64,000 nucleotides of DNA. Origin: Anatilimnocola aggregata. Lineage in GTDB: Bacteria > Planctomycetota > Planctomycetia > Pirellulales > Pirellulaceae. This document shows positions 41,701-51,413 of the stretch, piece after piece. Numbering within the stretch: position 1 is the first letter of the stretch; every line of letters begins with the position of its first letter. The stretch lies in the NCBI RefSeq assembly GCF_007747655.1, contig NZ_CP036274.1, positions 2,232,001-2,296,000 on the forward strand, written 5' to 3'. Made by a program: the position numbers and the translations under genes. The notes beneath the pieces were generated by a model. The model was given only the letters and a program-made list of their open reading frames with translations. It was not told where the DNA came from and did not search any database.

Positions 41701-42399
41701 CTAGTTGGAGTCGGTCACATTCAATCGGTAGCCGACGCCAACTTCGGTGATGATGATTCGGGGGCGGGCAGGTTCGGATTCGATTTTGGATCGCAATTTT
41801 GCCATGGCGACGCGCAAGTAATGGCCTTCTTGGGCATGGCCGGGGCCCCAGACTTCCTTGAGCAAATAGGATTGCGTCAAGACCTTGCCAGCGTCGCGGA
41901 TCAACGTCGTTAGCAGACGATATTCCGTTGGTGTGAGGTGAACTTCCTGGCCCTGCACCCAGACTCGTCGCGCGGTCAAGTCAACTTTCAGCTCGCCGGT
42001 GGCGAAGACCGGCTCGGCGGGCATTTTGCAAGCCAGACGCAGTGCGACCCGAATGCGCGCAAACAGTTCGCCGACCCCGAAGGGCTTGGTCAGATAGTCA
42101 TTCGCTCCCAAGTCCAGGGCCGTTACTTTGTCGTGCTCCTGGCCGCGCGCGGAGACGATGATGATGGGGACCGAGGACCAGTCGCGAATCTGCCGCAACA
42201 CCTCCAAGCCATTCTGATCGGGCAAGCCCAGATCGAGTACGATCAAATCCGGCGGTTGCGACGCTGCCAAACGCAGGCCGTCCTGAGCCGATTCGGCTTC
42301 ATTGAACCGGTAGCCTTGCTCCGAGAGGGAGGCCCGCAGGAAGCGGCGAATCGGCGCTTCGTCTTCGATGATGAGGATGAGTGGAGCTTCGTGGGTCAT
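41701..42399 (-). CDS. kdpE: KdpE response regulator
   Basis: A 232-residue OmpR-type regulator. The receiver domain has the acidic pair in IIEDE, the phosphoacceptor in DLIVLDLGLPDQNG, and the conserved Lys in DYLTKPFG. The winged helix is HLTPTEYRLLTTLIRDAGKVLT and LKEVWGPGHAQEGHYLRVAMAKLR. It activates the kdp operon when phosphorylated by KdpD. ATG overlaps the kdpD stop in ATGA. It is the last gene of the operon. Confidence 0.95.
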   Translation of the reverse strand: MTHEAPLILIIEDEAPIRRFLRASLSEQGYRFNEAESAQDGLRLAASQPPDLIVLDLGLPDQNGLEVLRQIRDWSSVPIIIVSARGQEHDKVTALDLGANDYLTKPFGVGELFARIRVALRLACKMPAEPVFATGELKVDLTARRVWVQGQEVHLTPTEYRLLTTLIRDAGKVLTQSYLLKEVWGPGHAQEGHYLRVAMAKLRSKIESEPARPRIIITEVGVGYRLNVTDSN

Positions 42400-45107
42400 A
42401 CGAGGCCTGCCGCCTGTGGCGATTTTGATTCGGATGCCGTGGGCGGTTCTTTACTGGCTGGCAAGGTGAACGTGAAGCAGGCGCCGCCACCCGGGCGATT
42501 ATGCGCATGAATCTCGCCGCCGTGGGTTTCCACGATGGCTTTGCAAATCGCGAGGCCCAGACCGGAACCGCGCTGCTGAGCGCGTGAGTCAGGCGAGCCG
42601 GCGCGGTAGAACTTTTCGAAGATGAGTCGTTCGTCTCCCGCCGCAATTCCGACACCGTGATCAGCAACGGAGATGCTCAGCCAGCCCGCCGAGTGAGAAA
42701 CGTTGATTTCAAGCGGCGAGTCCGGCGGCGTGTATTTGATCGCATTATCGAGCAGGTTCACGAGCACTTGCTCGATTAGCAGGCCATCCATCTCGATCAT
42801 CGGCAGTTCGGGGGGAACGCTCGTGGTGATCGTGCGAGCCGCCAGCGCCGAATCAAGCCGATGCAACGCGGCGCCAATGATCTCCTCGACGACCTCCCAC
42901 TGGCGGTGAACCTGCAGGCCGGCAGCTTCGATCTTGGTCATTTCCAGCAGATTATCCACCAACCTGCTCATGCGATGCGACTCATCGTAAATGGATTGCA
43001 GCAGTTCCCGCCTCGAATGCTCGGTCGGAGAGGTCGATTGCAGCAAGGTGCTGCTGGCGCCGGCGATGCAAGATAAAGGAGTGCGAAGATCATGCGACAC
43101 GCTGCTAAGCAGTGAGCTACGCAGCCGCTCGGTTTCTGCCTGCAGCAAAACCTGACTGGCTTCAAGTGACAATTGATCTCGCTCCAAGGCGAGCGCGAGC
43201 TGTCCCGCGCAGGCTTCCAGCATTTGACGCTGCCCCGGCAGTTGCAGCAGGTCTTGATCCTGGGGCCGCACGGCCAGGACACCGAGCGTCGACTGTGTGC
43301 CAATGAGCGGAACAAATATCCCACCCGTCTGTGGCAAAGTTTCCGTGCCTGCCCCTGCCGGCTGATCATTGGCAACGACCCACTGAGCCACACCCAAGCT
43401 GTTGGCATGTCTCGCCAGCTCGGTGTTCTGCCCCACGCGCAGTTGCAGTTCCCGGTGTTGATCGTGCAGATACACCGCCACTTCACCATGAAACAGTTCG
43501 CCAACTTGCGCTGCCGCGAGAGTCACGAGGAAGTCACTGCCTGAAACCGCAGCCAGTTGTTTGCTGAGTCGATACAACGTCTCCGCGCGTCGCTGCTGTT
43601 GACGGGCTGTGAGGACCTGCCCTCGAATCTGCGCCGTTAGCGCACTGATCCCCACAGAAATGCCGAGCATCACCGAAAACGTGATCAAATACTGCGCATC
43701 CGAAACCGCAAACGTCCACCGCGGCGGAACAAAGCAGAAATCGAAGACGAGCACGCTCACGACCGAAGCATAGATGCCTGGCCAACGACCGAACCAGGCT
43801 GCCGAGAGGACCACTCCCAGCAACAGAATCATCGCAATGTTGGCCTCGGCGAATTGCAGCCAGTACATGCCCGCGCCCAGGGCAGTGCAGATCGCGACGA
43901 TCAAAGTCGCCCAGCCATACGGTTGCCAGTTGAACGACCGCGTAGGTGGAGGTGCTTTGACCGTAGGAGCTTCGCCCATGCCGCGGATGACATACACGTC
44001 AATGTCGCCGCTCAGGCGCAGCAATGAGTCCAAGAACGAACCAAACAGGAAAGAATGCCAACGGGGGAAATCGGTTTTGCCGGCGATGATTTTGGTCACA
44101 TTGCGATCGCGCGCGTAAGTGACAATTTCATCCGCTGCATTGTTGCCCGTCAGCGTGACGGTTTCTGCGCCGAGTTGCTCGGCAAGTCGCAAATTGTTGA
44201 CTAGTTGATGTTGAGCTTTCGTTGGCAAATCTTGCGCGGTTTCCACATGGACCGCGATCCAGTCGGCATGGAGTGCGCTGGCCATTCGCCGGGCAGTGCG
44301 AATGAGCTTGGCAGATTGCGGACTGGGACTGACACAGACGAGCAACCTGTCGGTGGTGGGCCAGGTCTTTCGCTCACCGCGGATGTTACGTTCGGTTTGC
44401 ACATCGGCACCGACGCGATCGGCCGACCGGCGCAAGGAAATTTCGCGGAGGGCCACCAGATTGGCACGCTGAAAAAAACTTTGAATCGCCCGCTGTGCCT
44501 GCTCGGGTAAATAAACCTTGCCGGCCCGCAGTCGCTCGACCAGTTGCTCAGGCGTGATGTCGATTAGCTCGATCTCGTCAGCGCGGTCGAATACATCGTC
44601 CGGCACCGTCTCATGGACTTCGATGCCCGTGATCTGGGCAATCACATCGTTCAAACTCTCGATGTGCTGCACGTTGACCGTGGTGTAGACATCAATGTCT
44701 GCGGCCAGTAACTCTTCGACATCCTGCCAACGCTTGGCATGCCGCAGACCCTCGGCATTGGTGTGAGCCAGTTCATCAACCAGGATCAATTGCGGCTTGC
44801 GCACGAGCGCTGCATCGAGATCGAACTCGCGCAGTTTCAAATCGCGATACGGAACCTCGCGAAAGGGCAAGGCTTCGAGGCCTGCGAGCAACAACTCCGT
44901 TTCTTTGCGGCCATGTGGTTCGACATAACCGACCACCACATCGACGCCGGCTGCTTTGCGGCGCTGCGCTGCTTGCAGCATGGCATAGGTCTTTCCTACG
45001 CCGGCTGCGTAGCCAAAGAAGATGCGGAGTTGACCACGATGTTCCTTAGCCAACTCCGACTCGACGCGGCTGAGCAACATATCAGGATCAGGCCGCGCGT
45101 CAGTCAT
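42396..45107 (-). CDS. kdpD: KdpD osmosensitive K+ channel histidine kinase
   Basis: A 903-residue sensor kinase. The N-terminal KdpD domain has Walker A FGYAAGVGKTYAML (about residues 33-46) and HPHGRKETE-like VEPHGRKETELLL. A UspA-like domain follows (about 240-370), then four membrane helices (about 395-500), a GAF-like domain, HisKA with SHDLRTPLSCIAG, and HATPase with GVGIAAGDERLIFEKF and GSGLGLAICKAIVETHGG. ATG 45107 is chosen; a TTG five codons earlier is possible. It senses low K+ or turgor and phosphorylates KdpE. Confidence 0.94.
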   Translation of the reverse strand: MTDARPDPDMLLSRVESELAKEHRGQLRIFFGYAAGVGKTYAMLQAAQRRKAAGVDVVVGYVEPHGRKETELLLAGLEALPFREVPYRDLKLREFDLDAALVRKPQLILVDELAHTNAEGLRHAKRWQDVEELLAADIDVYTTVNVQHIESLNDVIAQITGIEVHETVPDDVFDRADEIELIDITPEQLVERLRAGKVYLPEQAQRAIQSFFQRANLVALREISLRRSADRVGADVQTERNIRGERKTWPTTDRLLVCVSPSPQSAKLIRTARRMASALHADWIAVHVETAQDLPTKAQHQLVNNLRLAEQLGAETVTLTGNNAADEIVTYARDRNVTKIIAGKTDFPRWHSFLFGSFLDSLLRLSGDIDVYVIRGMGEAPTVKAPPPTRSFNWQPYGWATLIVAICTALGAGMYWLQFAEANIAMILLLGVVLSAAWFGRWPGIYASVVSVLVFDFCFVPPRWTFAVSDAQYLITFSVMLGISVGISALTAQIRGQVLTARQQQRRAETLYRLSKQLAAVSGSDFLVTLAAAQVGELFHGEVAVYLHDQHRELQLRVGQNTELARHANSLGVAQWVVANDQPAGAGTETLPQTGGIFVPLIGTQSTLGVLAVRPQDQDLLQLPGQRQMLEACAGQLALALERDQLSLEASQVLLQAETERLRSSLLSSVSHDLRTPLSCIAGASSTLLQSTSPTEHSRRELLQSIYDESHRMSRLVDNLLEMTKIEAAGLQVHRQWEVVEEIIGAALHRLDSALAARTITTSVPPELPMIEMDGLLIEQVLVNLLDNAIKYTPPDSPLEINVSHSAGWLSISVADHGVGIAAGDERLIFEKFYRAGSPDSRAQQRGSGLGLAICKAIVETHGGEIHAHNRPGGGACFTFTLPASKEPPTASESKSPQAAGLV

Positions 45108-45154
45108 CGAAGTGCATCTCAAAGGGGTAATTGCGTTTATTATACTCGCGCGAG

Positions 45155-45736
45155 CTATTTCGCGTGCAGGCCGTCGAGCTCACGATTGAGCAGCAGCACA
45201 TTCACGCGAGGCTCGCCCAGAATGTCCAGTTGCCTCGCTGCGCTGTGCTTTGCTACGAGTTCCTGCACCTTCTCAATCGAAAGGCTTCGCTCCTGGGCTA
45301 CACGCCTCACTTGCACCGCAGCCGCTACGGGACTGATATGCGGATCGAGGCCGCTGCCGGACGAGGTGAGCAAATCGACGGGAATTTCTTTAATTCCCGG
45401 ATCATACTTGCGCAGTTCCGCGGCGCGAGCTGCCGCGGCGCTTTGCACGGCCGGGTTCAGCGGTCCCAGATTAGAACCGCTCGACGATGCCGAGTTATAC
45501 GGAAACGGCCCAGTTGCCGACAGCCTGCCCCAAAAATACTGCGGCTCGCTGAACTGCTGCCCCAATAGCTCGGAGCCTTGTATTTTGCCGTGTTTCACAA
45601 TCAGGCTACCATTCGACTGATGCGGAAAGAACAACGCAGCGATTCCGGTGACGGCCACTGGATAGAGGATGCCAGTCAGCACGGTTAGCAACAGCAGCAT
45701 GGCGATCGCTGACCAGGTTTGTTTTAGAATTTGCAT
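45155..45736 (-). CDS. kdpC: KdpC, potassium-transporting ATPase subunit C
   Basis: A 193-residue protein. One N-terminal membrane helix (WSAIAMLLLLTVLTGILYPVAVTG) is followed by SELLGQQFSEPQYFWGRLSAT, SSGSNLGPLNPA, VDLLTSSGSGLDPHISPVAA and a C-terminal helix ending RVNVLLLNRELDGL. All are family hallmarks. It stabilises the KdpFABC complex and interacts with KdpA. It lies 18 bp downstream of kdpB. Confidence 0.95.
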   Translation of the reverse strand: MQILKQTWSAIAMLLLLTVLTGILYPVAVTGIAALFFPHQSNGSLIVKHGKIQGSELLGQQFSEPQYFWGRLSATGPFPYNSASSSGSNLGPLNPAVQSAAAARAAELRKYDPGIKEIPVDLLTSSGSGLDPHISPVAAAVQVRRVAQERSLSIEKVQELVAKHSAARQLDILGEPRVNVLLLNRELDGLHAK

Positions 45737-45754
45737 GGGAAAGTCCTTTCTTAT

Positions 45755-47821
45755 TTACGCCAGACCGCTGATGACCAGCAGCAGGTCGATCAGCTTGATG
45801 AAAATGAACGGCACGACCAGGCCACCCAGTCCGTAGATCAGCAGATTGTCGCGCAGGATTTGGGCAGCACCGACGGGGCGGTATTTCACCCCGCGTAGCG
45901 CGAGTGGAATCAGTGCGATGATCACCAGGGCGTTGAAAATGACGGCGGACAGGATTGCGCTGTTCGCGGAATGGAGCTGCATGACATCGAGCCGTTTTAG
46001 GGCTGGGTAGGTCGAAGCAAACGCGGCCGGTATGATCGCGAAGTACTTGGCGACATCGTTGGCGATGCTGAAGGTCGTCAGCGCACCGCGGGTCATCAGC
46101 AGTTGCTTGCCGATGTTGACGATCTCGATCAGCTTGGTGGGATTCGAGTCGAGATCGACCATGTTCCCTGCTTCTTTTGCGGCTTGGGTGCCGGAGTTCA
46201 TGGCCACGGCGACGTCGGCCTGCGCGAGCGCTGGCGCGTCGTTGGTGCCGTCGCCGGTCATCGCCACCAGGCGGCCCCCCTGTTGATACTCGCGAATCAG
46301 TTTCAGCTTCGCTTCCGGAGTCGCTTCTGCGAGAAAGTCATCCACGCCCGCTTCGGCCGCGATGCTGGCGGCGGTCAGCGGATTGTCGCCAGTGATCATC
46401 ACCGTTCTGATACCCATCTGTCGCAGCTCGGCGAAGCGTTCGCGGATGCCACCCTTCACGATGTCCTTGAGTTGAATGACTCCCAGAGCGCGGTTCTTCT
46501 CCGCGACCACGAGCGGAGTGCCACCGCTGTGGGAGATCTGCTCGACCTGTGTCCGCAATGACTTGGGAAACTCGCCCCCATACTGTTGCATGTACTTGGC
46601 AATAGCATCCGCTGAACCCTTGCGAATCTCTTTGCCGGCGAAATCGACTCCGCTCATCCGCGTGCTGGCCGAGAACGGAATGAACGTCGCATGCAGCTTG
46701 TCGAGCTCGCGGCCGCGCAGACCGAAGTCGCGCTTCGCCAGCACGACGATGCTCCGCCCTTCCGGCGTTTCATCGGCCAGGGACGATAGCTGCGCGGCAT
46801 CGGCCAGTTCCGCTGGAGTGACGCCATCGGCGGGCAGGAATGCCGTCGCTTGGCGATTGCCGAGCGTGATCGTGCCGGTCTTGTCGAGCAGCAAGACATC
46901 AATGTCTCCCGCGGCTTCCACCGCACGGCCGGACATCGCGATGACATTTGCTTGGCTGAGGCGATTCATTCCCGCGATGCCGATCGCTGAGAGGAGCGCG
47001 CCGATGGTCGTGGGAATCAAACAGACGAGCAAGGCGACGAGCTTGGTGATCGAGATGGGCGTTCCCAGTTTCGCGACTTCGACGCTATACATCGAGAACG
47101 GCAACAGTGTGGCTACGACCAGCAGGAAGATGATCGTGAACCCCGCCAGCAGAATCGCCAGAGCAATTTCATTCGGCGTCTTTTGCCGCTTGGCTCCTTC
47201 CACCATGGCAATCATCCGGTCGATGAAACTCTCGCCGGGCATGGTGGTGACGCGGATGATCAGTTGATCGGAAACGACTCGCGTCCCGCCGGTGACCGAG
47301 CTGCGGTCACCGCCGCTTTCACGTACGACCGGCGCGCTTTCGCCGGTGATGGCGCTTTCGTCGACGGAAGCAACCCCTTCAACCACTTCGCCGTCGGCGG
47401 GAATGAGTTCGCCCGCGCGGACCAGCACTTCATCTCCGGGCCGCAGGTTCGGCGCCGGGGTCTGGGCGATGAGCATTTTCGCGCGGTCATAGATTTTGTG
47501 CGCGGTGACTTGCTGCCGGGATTTGCGGAGTGTGTCGGCCTGGGCCTTGCCATGTCCTTCGGCGATCGCCTCGGCAAAGTTAGCGAAGAGGACGGTGAAC
47601 CAGAGCCACAACGCAATTCCACCGACGAACCAAGCCGACTCCGCGGCGCTGGTTCGCAGCGTGTGAAAGAACAGAATGGAGGTCAACAGGCTGCCGATAA
47701 ACACGACAAACATGACCGGGTTCTTGACCTGCACCCGAGGGTCTAGTTTTATCAGGGCAGCCCACAGGGCTTCGCGCACCATTTGCGAACTGCCGAAGAG
47801 CGAACGATTTTTGGTGGACAT
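45755..47821 (-). CDS. kdpB: KdpB, potassium-transporting ATPase subunit B
   Basis: A 688-residue P1A-type ATPase. Actuator motif [16 protein letters not shown], phosphorylation site [13 protein letters not shown], hinge [24 protein letters not shown] and the nucleotide-binding [11 protein letters not shown] are all present. Six to seven membrane helices fit the family. It provides the energy for K+ uptake through KdpA. A gap of 27 bp separates it from kdpA. Confidence 0.96.
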   Translation of the reverse strand: MSTKNRSLFGSSQMVREALWAALIKLDPRVQVKNPVMFVVFIGSLLTSILFFHTLRTSAAESAWFVGGIALWLWFTVLFANFAEAIAEGHGKAQADTLRKSRQQVTAHKIYDRAKMLIAQTPAPNLRPGDEVLVRAGELIPADGEVVEGVASVDESAITGESAPVVRESGGDRSSVTGGTRVVSDQLIIRVTTMPGESFIDRMIAMVEGAKRQKTPNEIALAILLAGFTIIFLLVVATLLPFSMYSVEVAKLGTPISITKLVALLVCLIPTTIGALLSAIGIAGMNRLSQANVIAMSGRAVEAAGDIDVLLLDKTGTITLGNRQATAFLPADGVTPAELADAAQLSSLADETPEGRSIVVLAKRDFGLRGRELDKLHATFIPFSASTRMSGVDFAGKEIRKGSADAIAKYMQQYGGEFPKSLRTQVEQISHSGGTPLVVAEKNRALGVIQLKDIVKGGIRERFAELRQMGIRTVMITGDNPLTAASIAAEAGVDDFLAEATPEAKLKLIREYQQGGRLVAMTGDGTNDAPALAQADVAVAMNSGTQAAKEAGNMVDLDSNPTKLIEIVNIGKQLLMTRGALTTFSIANDVAKYFAIIPAAFASTYPALKRLDVMQLHSANSAILSAVIFNALVIIALIPLALRGVKYRPVGAAQILRDNLLIYGLGGLVVPFIFIKLIDLLLVISGLA

Positions 47822-47848
47822 GGAAAATACTCGGTTGAATTGGATTGT

Positions 47849-49597
47849 TCAGGATTGCCACATCGTCAATTGCTCGACGATCGGCCCCAGCGCTAACGCG
47901 GGAATGAAGCTCAAGGCACCGACGACGATCACGACGCCGATGAGCAGAATCACAAACAGCGGCGTATGCGTCGGCAGCGTGCCCGCTGTAGCTGCGGCCT
48001 TCTTCTTGGCCGCCACCGAGCCAGCGATCGCCAGGACGGGGAGCATCACCCAGAACCGCCCGATGAGCATCGCGATGCCCAGCAGCACGTTGTAAAACGG
48101 CGTATTCGCTCCCAGACCGGCAAACGCGCTGCCGTTGTTATTGCTGGCCGACGACAGGACATAGAGCACTTCGCTGTAGCCATGCGCGCCGGGGTTGAAG
48201 ATGGTGGACTTGCCTTGGGCCGACATCAGCGCGATCGCGGTGCCGATCAAGACCGACGCGCACGGGAGCAAGATGGCCAGGGAAGCCATCTTCATTTCAA
48301 AGGCTTCGATTCGTTTTCCCAGGTATTCCGGCGTGCGGCCGACCATGAGTCCCGAGACGAAGACCGCGACGATCACAAACACGAGCATGCCATACAAGCC
48401 GGAGCCGACGCCACCGAAGATGACTTCGCCCAGTTGCATGAGCCACATCGGCACCAGGCCGCCGAGGGGCGTGTACGAATCGTGCATCGAGTTGACGCTG
48501 CCATTCGAGGCAGCCGTGGTCGCGGTCGCCCAAAGCGCGGAATTGACGATGCCAAAGCGAGTTTCCTTCCCCTCCATGTTGCCCACGGGCTGGATGTCTT
48601 CCAGAGCCTGGGCTGGGTCCGCACACGCTCTTGCCAGCACCGGCGTCCCTTGCTGTTCGCTGTAGACGCAAACGCCCAGCAGCACGACGAACACAATCGT
48701 CATCGCGGCGAGCAGCGCCCAGCCTTGCCGCGTGTCGGCGATCATCTTGCCGAACGTGTAACACCAAGCCGCGGCCAGTGCGAGAATCGAGATCATCTGC
48801 ACGAAGTTAGAAAGGGGCGTTGGATTTTCAAACGGATGAGCGGAGTTCACGTTAAAGAACCCGCCGCCATTCGTCCCCAATTGCTTGATGGCAATCTGCG
48901 AAGCGGCGGGACCGAGCGGGATTTTTACTTCCGTGACTGCTTGTCCTTCCGCATTCGTCGTCGGCTGCAAGAGCTGCGCTGTTTCGTAGGGGCGAAATGT
49001 CTGCACGACGCCCTGCGAAACGAGCACCAGCGCGACCACCAGCGACATCGGCAGCAGGATGTATGTCGTTCCTCGGAATAGATCGACCCAGAAGTTGCCG
49101 ATCGTCGTAGCCTGCACGCGAACGAAGCTACGCGCGAGCGCAGCCATCACCGCCATACCCGCCGCGGCCGAAACAAAGTTCTGCACGGTTAGGCCGAGCA
49201 TCTGCGTCAGATAGCTCAGCGTGGTCTCGCCGCCGTAGCCCTGCCAGTTCGTATTCGTGACAAAGCTGATCGACGTATTGAACGAAGAGTCAGCCGACAC
49301 CGCCGGCAACTGCTCCGGATTGAGCGGCAACATCCCTTGCATCCGCTGCAGCACATACAGCAGCACGAAGCCGACCGTGCTGAAGTTCAGCACGGCGAAG
49401 GCATACTGCTGCCAGGTCATTTCGTCATCGGGGTCAATGCCGCATAGCTGATACAGCCGCCGCTCGAAGGAAACGAGCTGGCGCTGCAGCCAGGTGCTCC
49501 CTTCATAGACCCAGGCCATGTACAGCCCCAGCGGTTTCGCTAGCGCCAAAAGCACAACCAGGTACAAACCCGATTGCAAATATCCATTGAGTGTCAT
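47849..49597 (-). CDS. kdpA: KdpA, potassium-transporting ATPase subunit A
   Basis: A 582-residue membrane channel subunit with ten or so helices. Selectivity-filter-like segments are NTSISFVTNTNWQGYGGE, QLGTNGGGFFNVNSAHP and SSASNNNGSAFAGLGANTP. It selects K+ in the KdpFABC complex. The ATG overlaps the stop of kdpF in ATGA. Length is normal (E. coli 557). Confidence 0.96.
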   Translation of the reverse strand: MTLNGYLQSGLYLVVLLALAKPLGLYMAWVYEGSTWLQRQLVSFERRLYQLCGIDPDDEMTWQQYAFAVLNFSTVGFVLLYVLQRMQGMLPLNPEQLPAVSADSSFNTSISFVTNTNWQGYGGETTLSYLTQMLGLTVQNFVSAAAGMAVMAALARSFVRVQATTIGNFWVDLFRGTTYILLPMSLVVALVLVSQGVVQTFRPYETAQLLQPTTNAEGQAVTEVKIPLGPAASQIAIKQLGTNGGGFFNVNSAHPFENPTPLSNFVQMISILALAAAWCYTFGKMIADTRQGWALLAAMTIVFVVLLGVCVYSEQQGTPVLARACADPAQALEDIQPVGNMEGKETRFGIVNSALWATATTAASNGSVNSMHDSYTPLGGLVPMWLMQLGEVIFGGVGSGLYGMLVFVIVAVFVSGLMVGRTPEYLGKRIEAFEMKMASLAILLPCASVLIGTAIALMSAQGKSTIFNPGAHGYSEVLYVLSSASNNNGSAFAGLGANTPFYNVLLGIAMLIGRFWVMLPVLAIAGSVAAKKKAAATAGTLPTHTPLFVILLIGVVIVVGALSFIPALALGPIVEQLTMWQS

Positions 49598-49686
49598 GCG
49601 AACAACTCCGGTTTGAGCAGGGCCACGATCAAATACGCGGCCAATCCCAAAGCAGTCACAGCGGCCAGACCAAGCGTCCAGTCCAT
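49594..49686 (-). CDS. kdpF: KdpF small subunit
   Basis: A 30-residue single-helix protein: MDWTLGLAAVTALGLAAYLI, then VALLKPELFA. The LLKPE(R/L)F ending is the KdpF signature. AAGGGAACTGAA lies directly upstream. It overlaps the kdpA start by 4 bp and stabilises the complex. Confidence 0.92.
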   Translation of the reverse strand: MDWTLGLAAVTALGLAAYLIVALLKPELFA

Positions 49687-49687
49687 T

Positions 49688-49780
49688 TCAGTTCCCTTGA
49701 TTCAAGAGGGGGAAGAACAACACGAGGGCCACACACAGTGCGAAGAAGCCGATGCCCACGGCGAGCAAGTTGAAATCCAC
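49688..49780 (-). CDS. Small membrane protein preceding kdpF
   Basis: A 30-codon ORF from GTG 49780, with GGGAG about 8 bp upstream. The product (V/M)DFNLLAVGIGFFALCVAL, then VLFFPLLNQGN, is one membrane helix. Its stop lies just before the kdpF ATG, with the kdpF ribosome-binding site inside its last codons. Similar tiny ORFs with a GFFALC-like motif precede kdpF or kdpA in other bacteria (from memory). It may be an extra Kdp accessory peptide. Confidence 0.65.
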   Translation of the reverse strand: MDFNLLAVGIGFFALCVALVLFFPLLNQGN

Positions 49781-49847
49781 AGCAGAACTCCCTCAGGGGC
49801 ATCCCTGACCTGACAACCGAGTCAGTCAGCAACCCACTGCTGGAAGT

Positions 49848-49877
49848 ATCGAAGAAGACGCATCAAAACGGTGTCAA
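49848..49877 (-). promoter_or_regulatory. Possible kdp promoter
   Basis: On the - strand TTGACA (49872-49877) is followed after about 18 bp by TTCGAT. The -35 is perfect and the -10 is weak, as expected for an activated promoter. It lies about 70 bp upstream of the first small ORF of the operon. No KdpE site was identified. Confidence 0.35.
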
Positions 49878-50032
49878 GATTTGCGTAGAGCGCGCTAAGA
49901 AAGTATCAACAGCGACCGCCGCTCACTTGTTGCCTGGTGCTGTCCTAATACCGGTTGCTAGTTTAGGCGGGATTCGTTAGGCAACCAATAAAGCGAATTC
50001 GCGAAGCGAGTGTATTTGAAGGCCAATCCGAA

Positions 50033-51082
50033 TTACGATGATCGGCCATGGATCTCGGCTTCTTCCTTTGGGCGGCGAACGACAATGGACGCCACCACTC
50101 CAATTGCGAGAATCGAAATGATCAATCCTAACAGGTAAAAGTTGAAGTGCTTTCCCAGCGATTCTTTCAGCCATTCCGCGAAGAACATTTTCAAACCAAC
50201 GACTAGCAGGATCAACGCCAGCGACACCTTTAAATAGCGGAACTTGTCGATCAGGCCTGCCAATGCGAAGTACAGCGAGCGGAGTCCGAGGATCGCGAAA
50301 ACATTACTCGTAAAAACCAGGAATGGATCAGCCGTAATGGCAAAGATCGCAGGTATGGAATCCACGGCGAAGATGACGTCGGTCGACTCGACGAGGATGA
50401 GTGCGAGAGCCAAGGGGGTAAGCATCAGCGTGCCGGGGCGAATCCGATTTGCATCCTCATCGGCAGTATCTTCCCCCGCGCGCACGACGAAGTGCTCGCC
50501 ATGAAACTTGTCCGTCACCGGAAAAAAGCGGCGAGTAAGTCGAACAATCCAGTTCAAGTTCGGTGCACCGTGTTCGGTCTTGAAGACCAACATCTTGAGC
50601 GCCGTGAGAATCAGGAAAGCACCGAACAAATACAGCACCCAGTGAAACTGAGTGATAAGTACATTGCCAACGGCGATCATCGCGCCGCGCATGACCAGTG
50701 CGCCCAGGATCCCCCAAAATAGCACCCGATGCTGATAGATCGTGGGAACAGCAAAGAAACCGAAGATCATCGCGATCACGAAGACGTTGTCTACGCTCAG
50801 TGACTTCTCGACGATGTAACCCGTCAGATACTTCTCGACTGCGGTCGCTCCGTCATTCAGAAGTCCGTCTGCGATGTCGACCTGCGTCCCCAAGCCGAAC
50901 CAGCGACCCTCGTAGGCAAAATAGACAAACACCGCGAAAGTGAGTCCGAGTGTGACCCACACGGCTGTCCAAGCGATCGCTTCCTTGATCGAAATCACGT
51001 GGGCCTGACGGTGAAACACACCAAGATCCAACGCGAGCATTAGGAGAACAAAGCAAACGAAACCAACCCAGAGCCAAATCAT
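50033..51082 (-). CDS. TerC/Alx-family membrane protein
   Basis: A 349-residue, multi-helix membrane protein. Family motifs are EKSLSVDNVFVIAMIFGFF with the conserved acidic residue, HRVLFWGILGALVMRG and LVESTDVIFAVDSIPAIFA. The central loop (FFPVTDKFHGEHFVVRAGED) is normal for Alx-type members. These proteins are linked to manganese export and tellurite or pH stress. ATG 51082 follows GAGGAAC; the longer reading adds 15 residues without a motif. Confidence 0.92.
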   Translation of the reverse strand: MIWLWVGFVCFVLLMLALDLGVFHRQAHVISIKEAIAWTAVWVTLGLTFAVFVYFAYEGRWFGLGTQVDIADGLLNDGATAVEKYLTGYIVEKSLSVDNVFVIAMIFGFFAVPTIYQHRVLFWGILGALVMRGAMIAVGNVLITQFHWVLYLFGAFLILTALKMLVFKTEHGAPNLNWIVRLTRRFFPVTDKFHGEHFVVRAGEDTADEDANRIRPGTLMLTPLALALILVESTDVIFAVDSIPAIFAITADPFLVFTSNVFAILGLRSLYFALAGLIDKFRYLKVSLALILLVVGLKMFFAEWLKESLGKHFNFYLLGLIISILAIGVVASIVVRRPKEEAEIHGRSS

Positions 51083-51413
51083 GCGAAGTTCCTCAAATCC
51101 AGGCGTCCAAAGAAGACAAGTCACCATTCAGACTCGGTCTTAGGGGCGAAAGGACGGGTTCAATCGCATCAGTGTAGGAAGCCCGTAAGTGCTAATCGTT
51201 TTCGTGCGGTGGACCCACGCTAGTGAAGATGGAGCGCAGCGATTTAGAGACGCAACGCGGCAGACCAATCCAGCAAATCTTAGTTTCGGGGTGTGTATCA
51301 TTCATCGCCTTTATTGCGATCAGTGTGCCGTGCGTTTAAGGGTTCCCCAGCGCGCGACCAAATTTGATGGCCATGCGCTCGGGACTCTACACTCGTTGAG
51401 AGAGGTATGGGCA
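51083..51413. other. Gap between the TerC and UspA genes
   Basis: No gene supported. An ORF at 51189-51530 (+) runs into the UspA gene in antisense and has no SD. The stretch must hold the TerC promoter, but I cannot place one. Confidence 0.45.
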
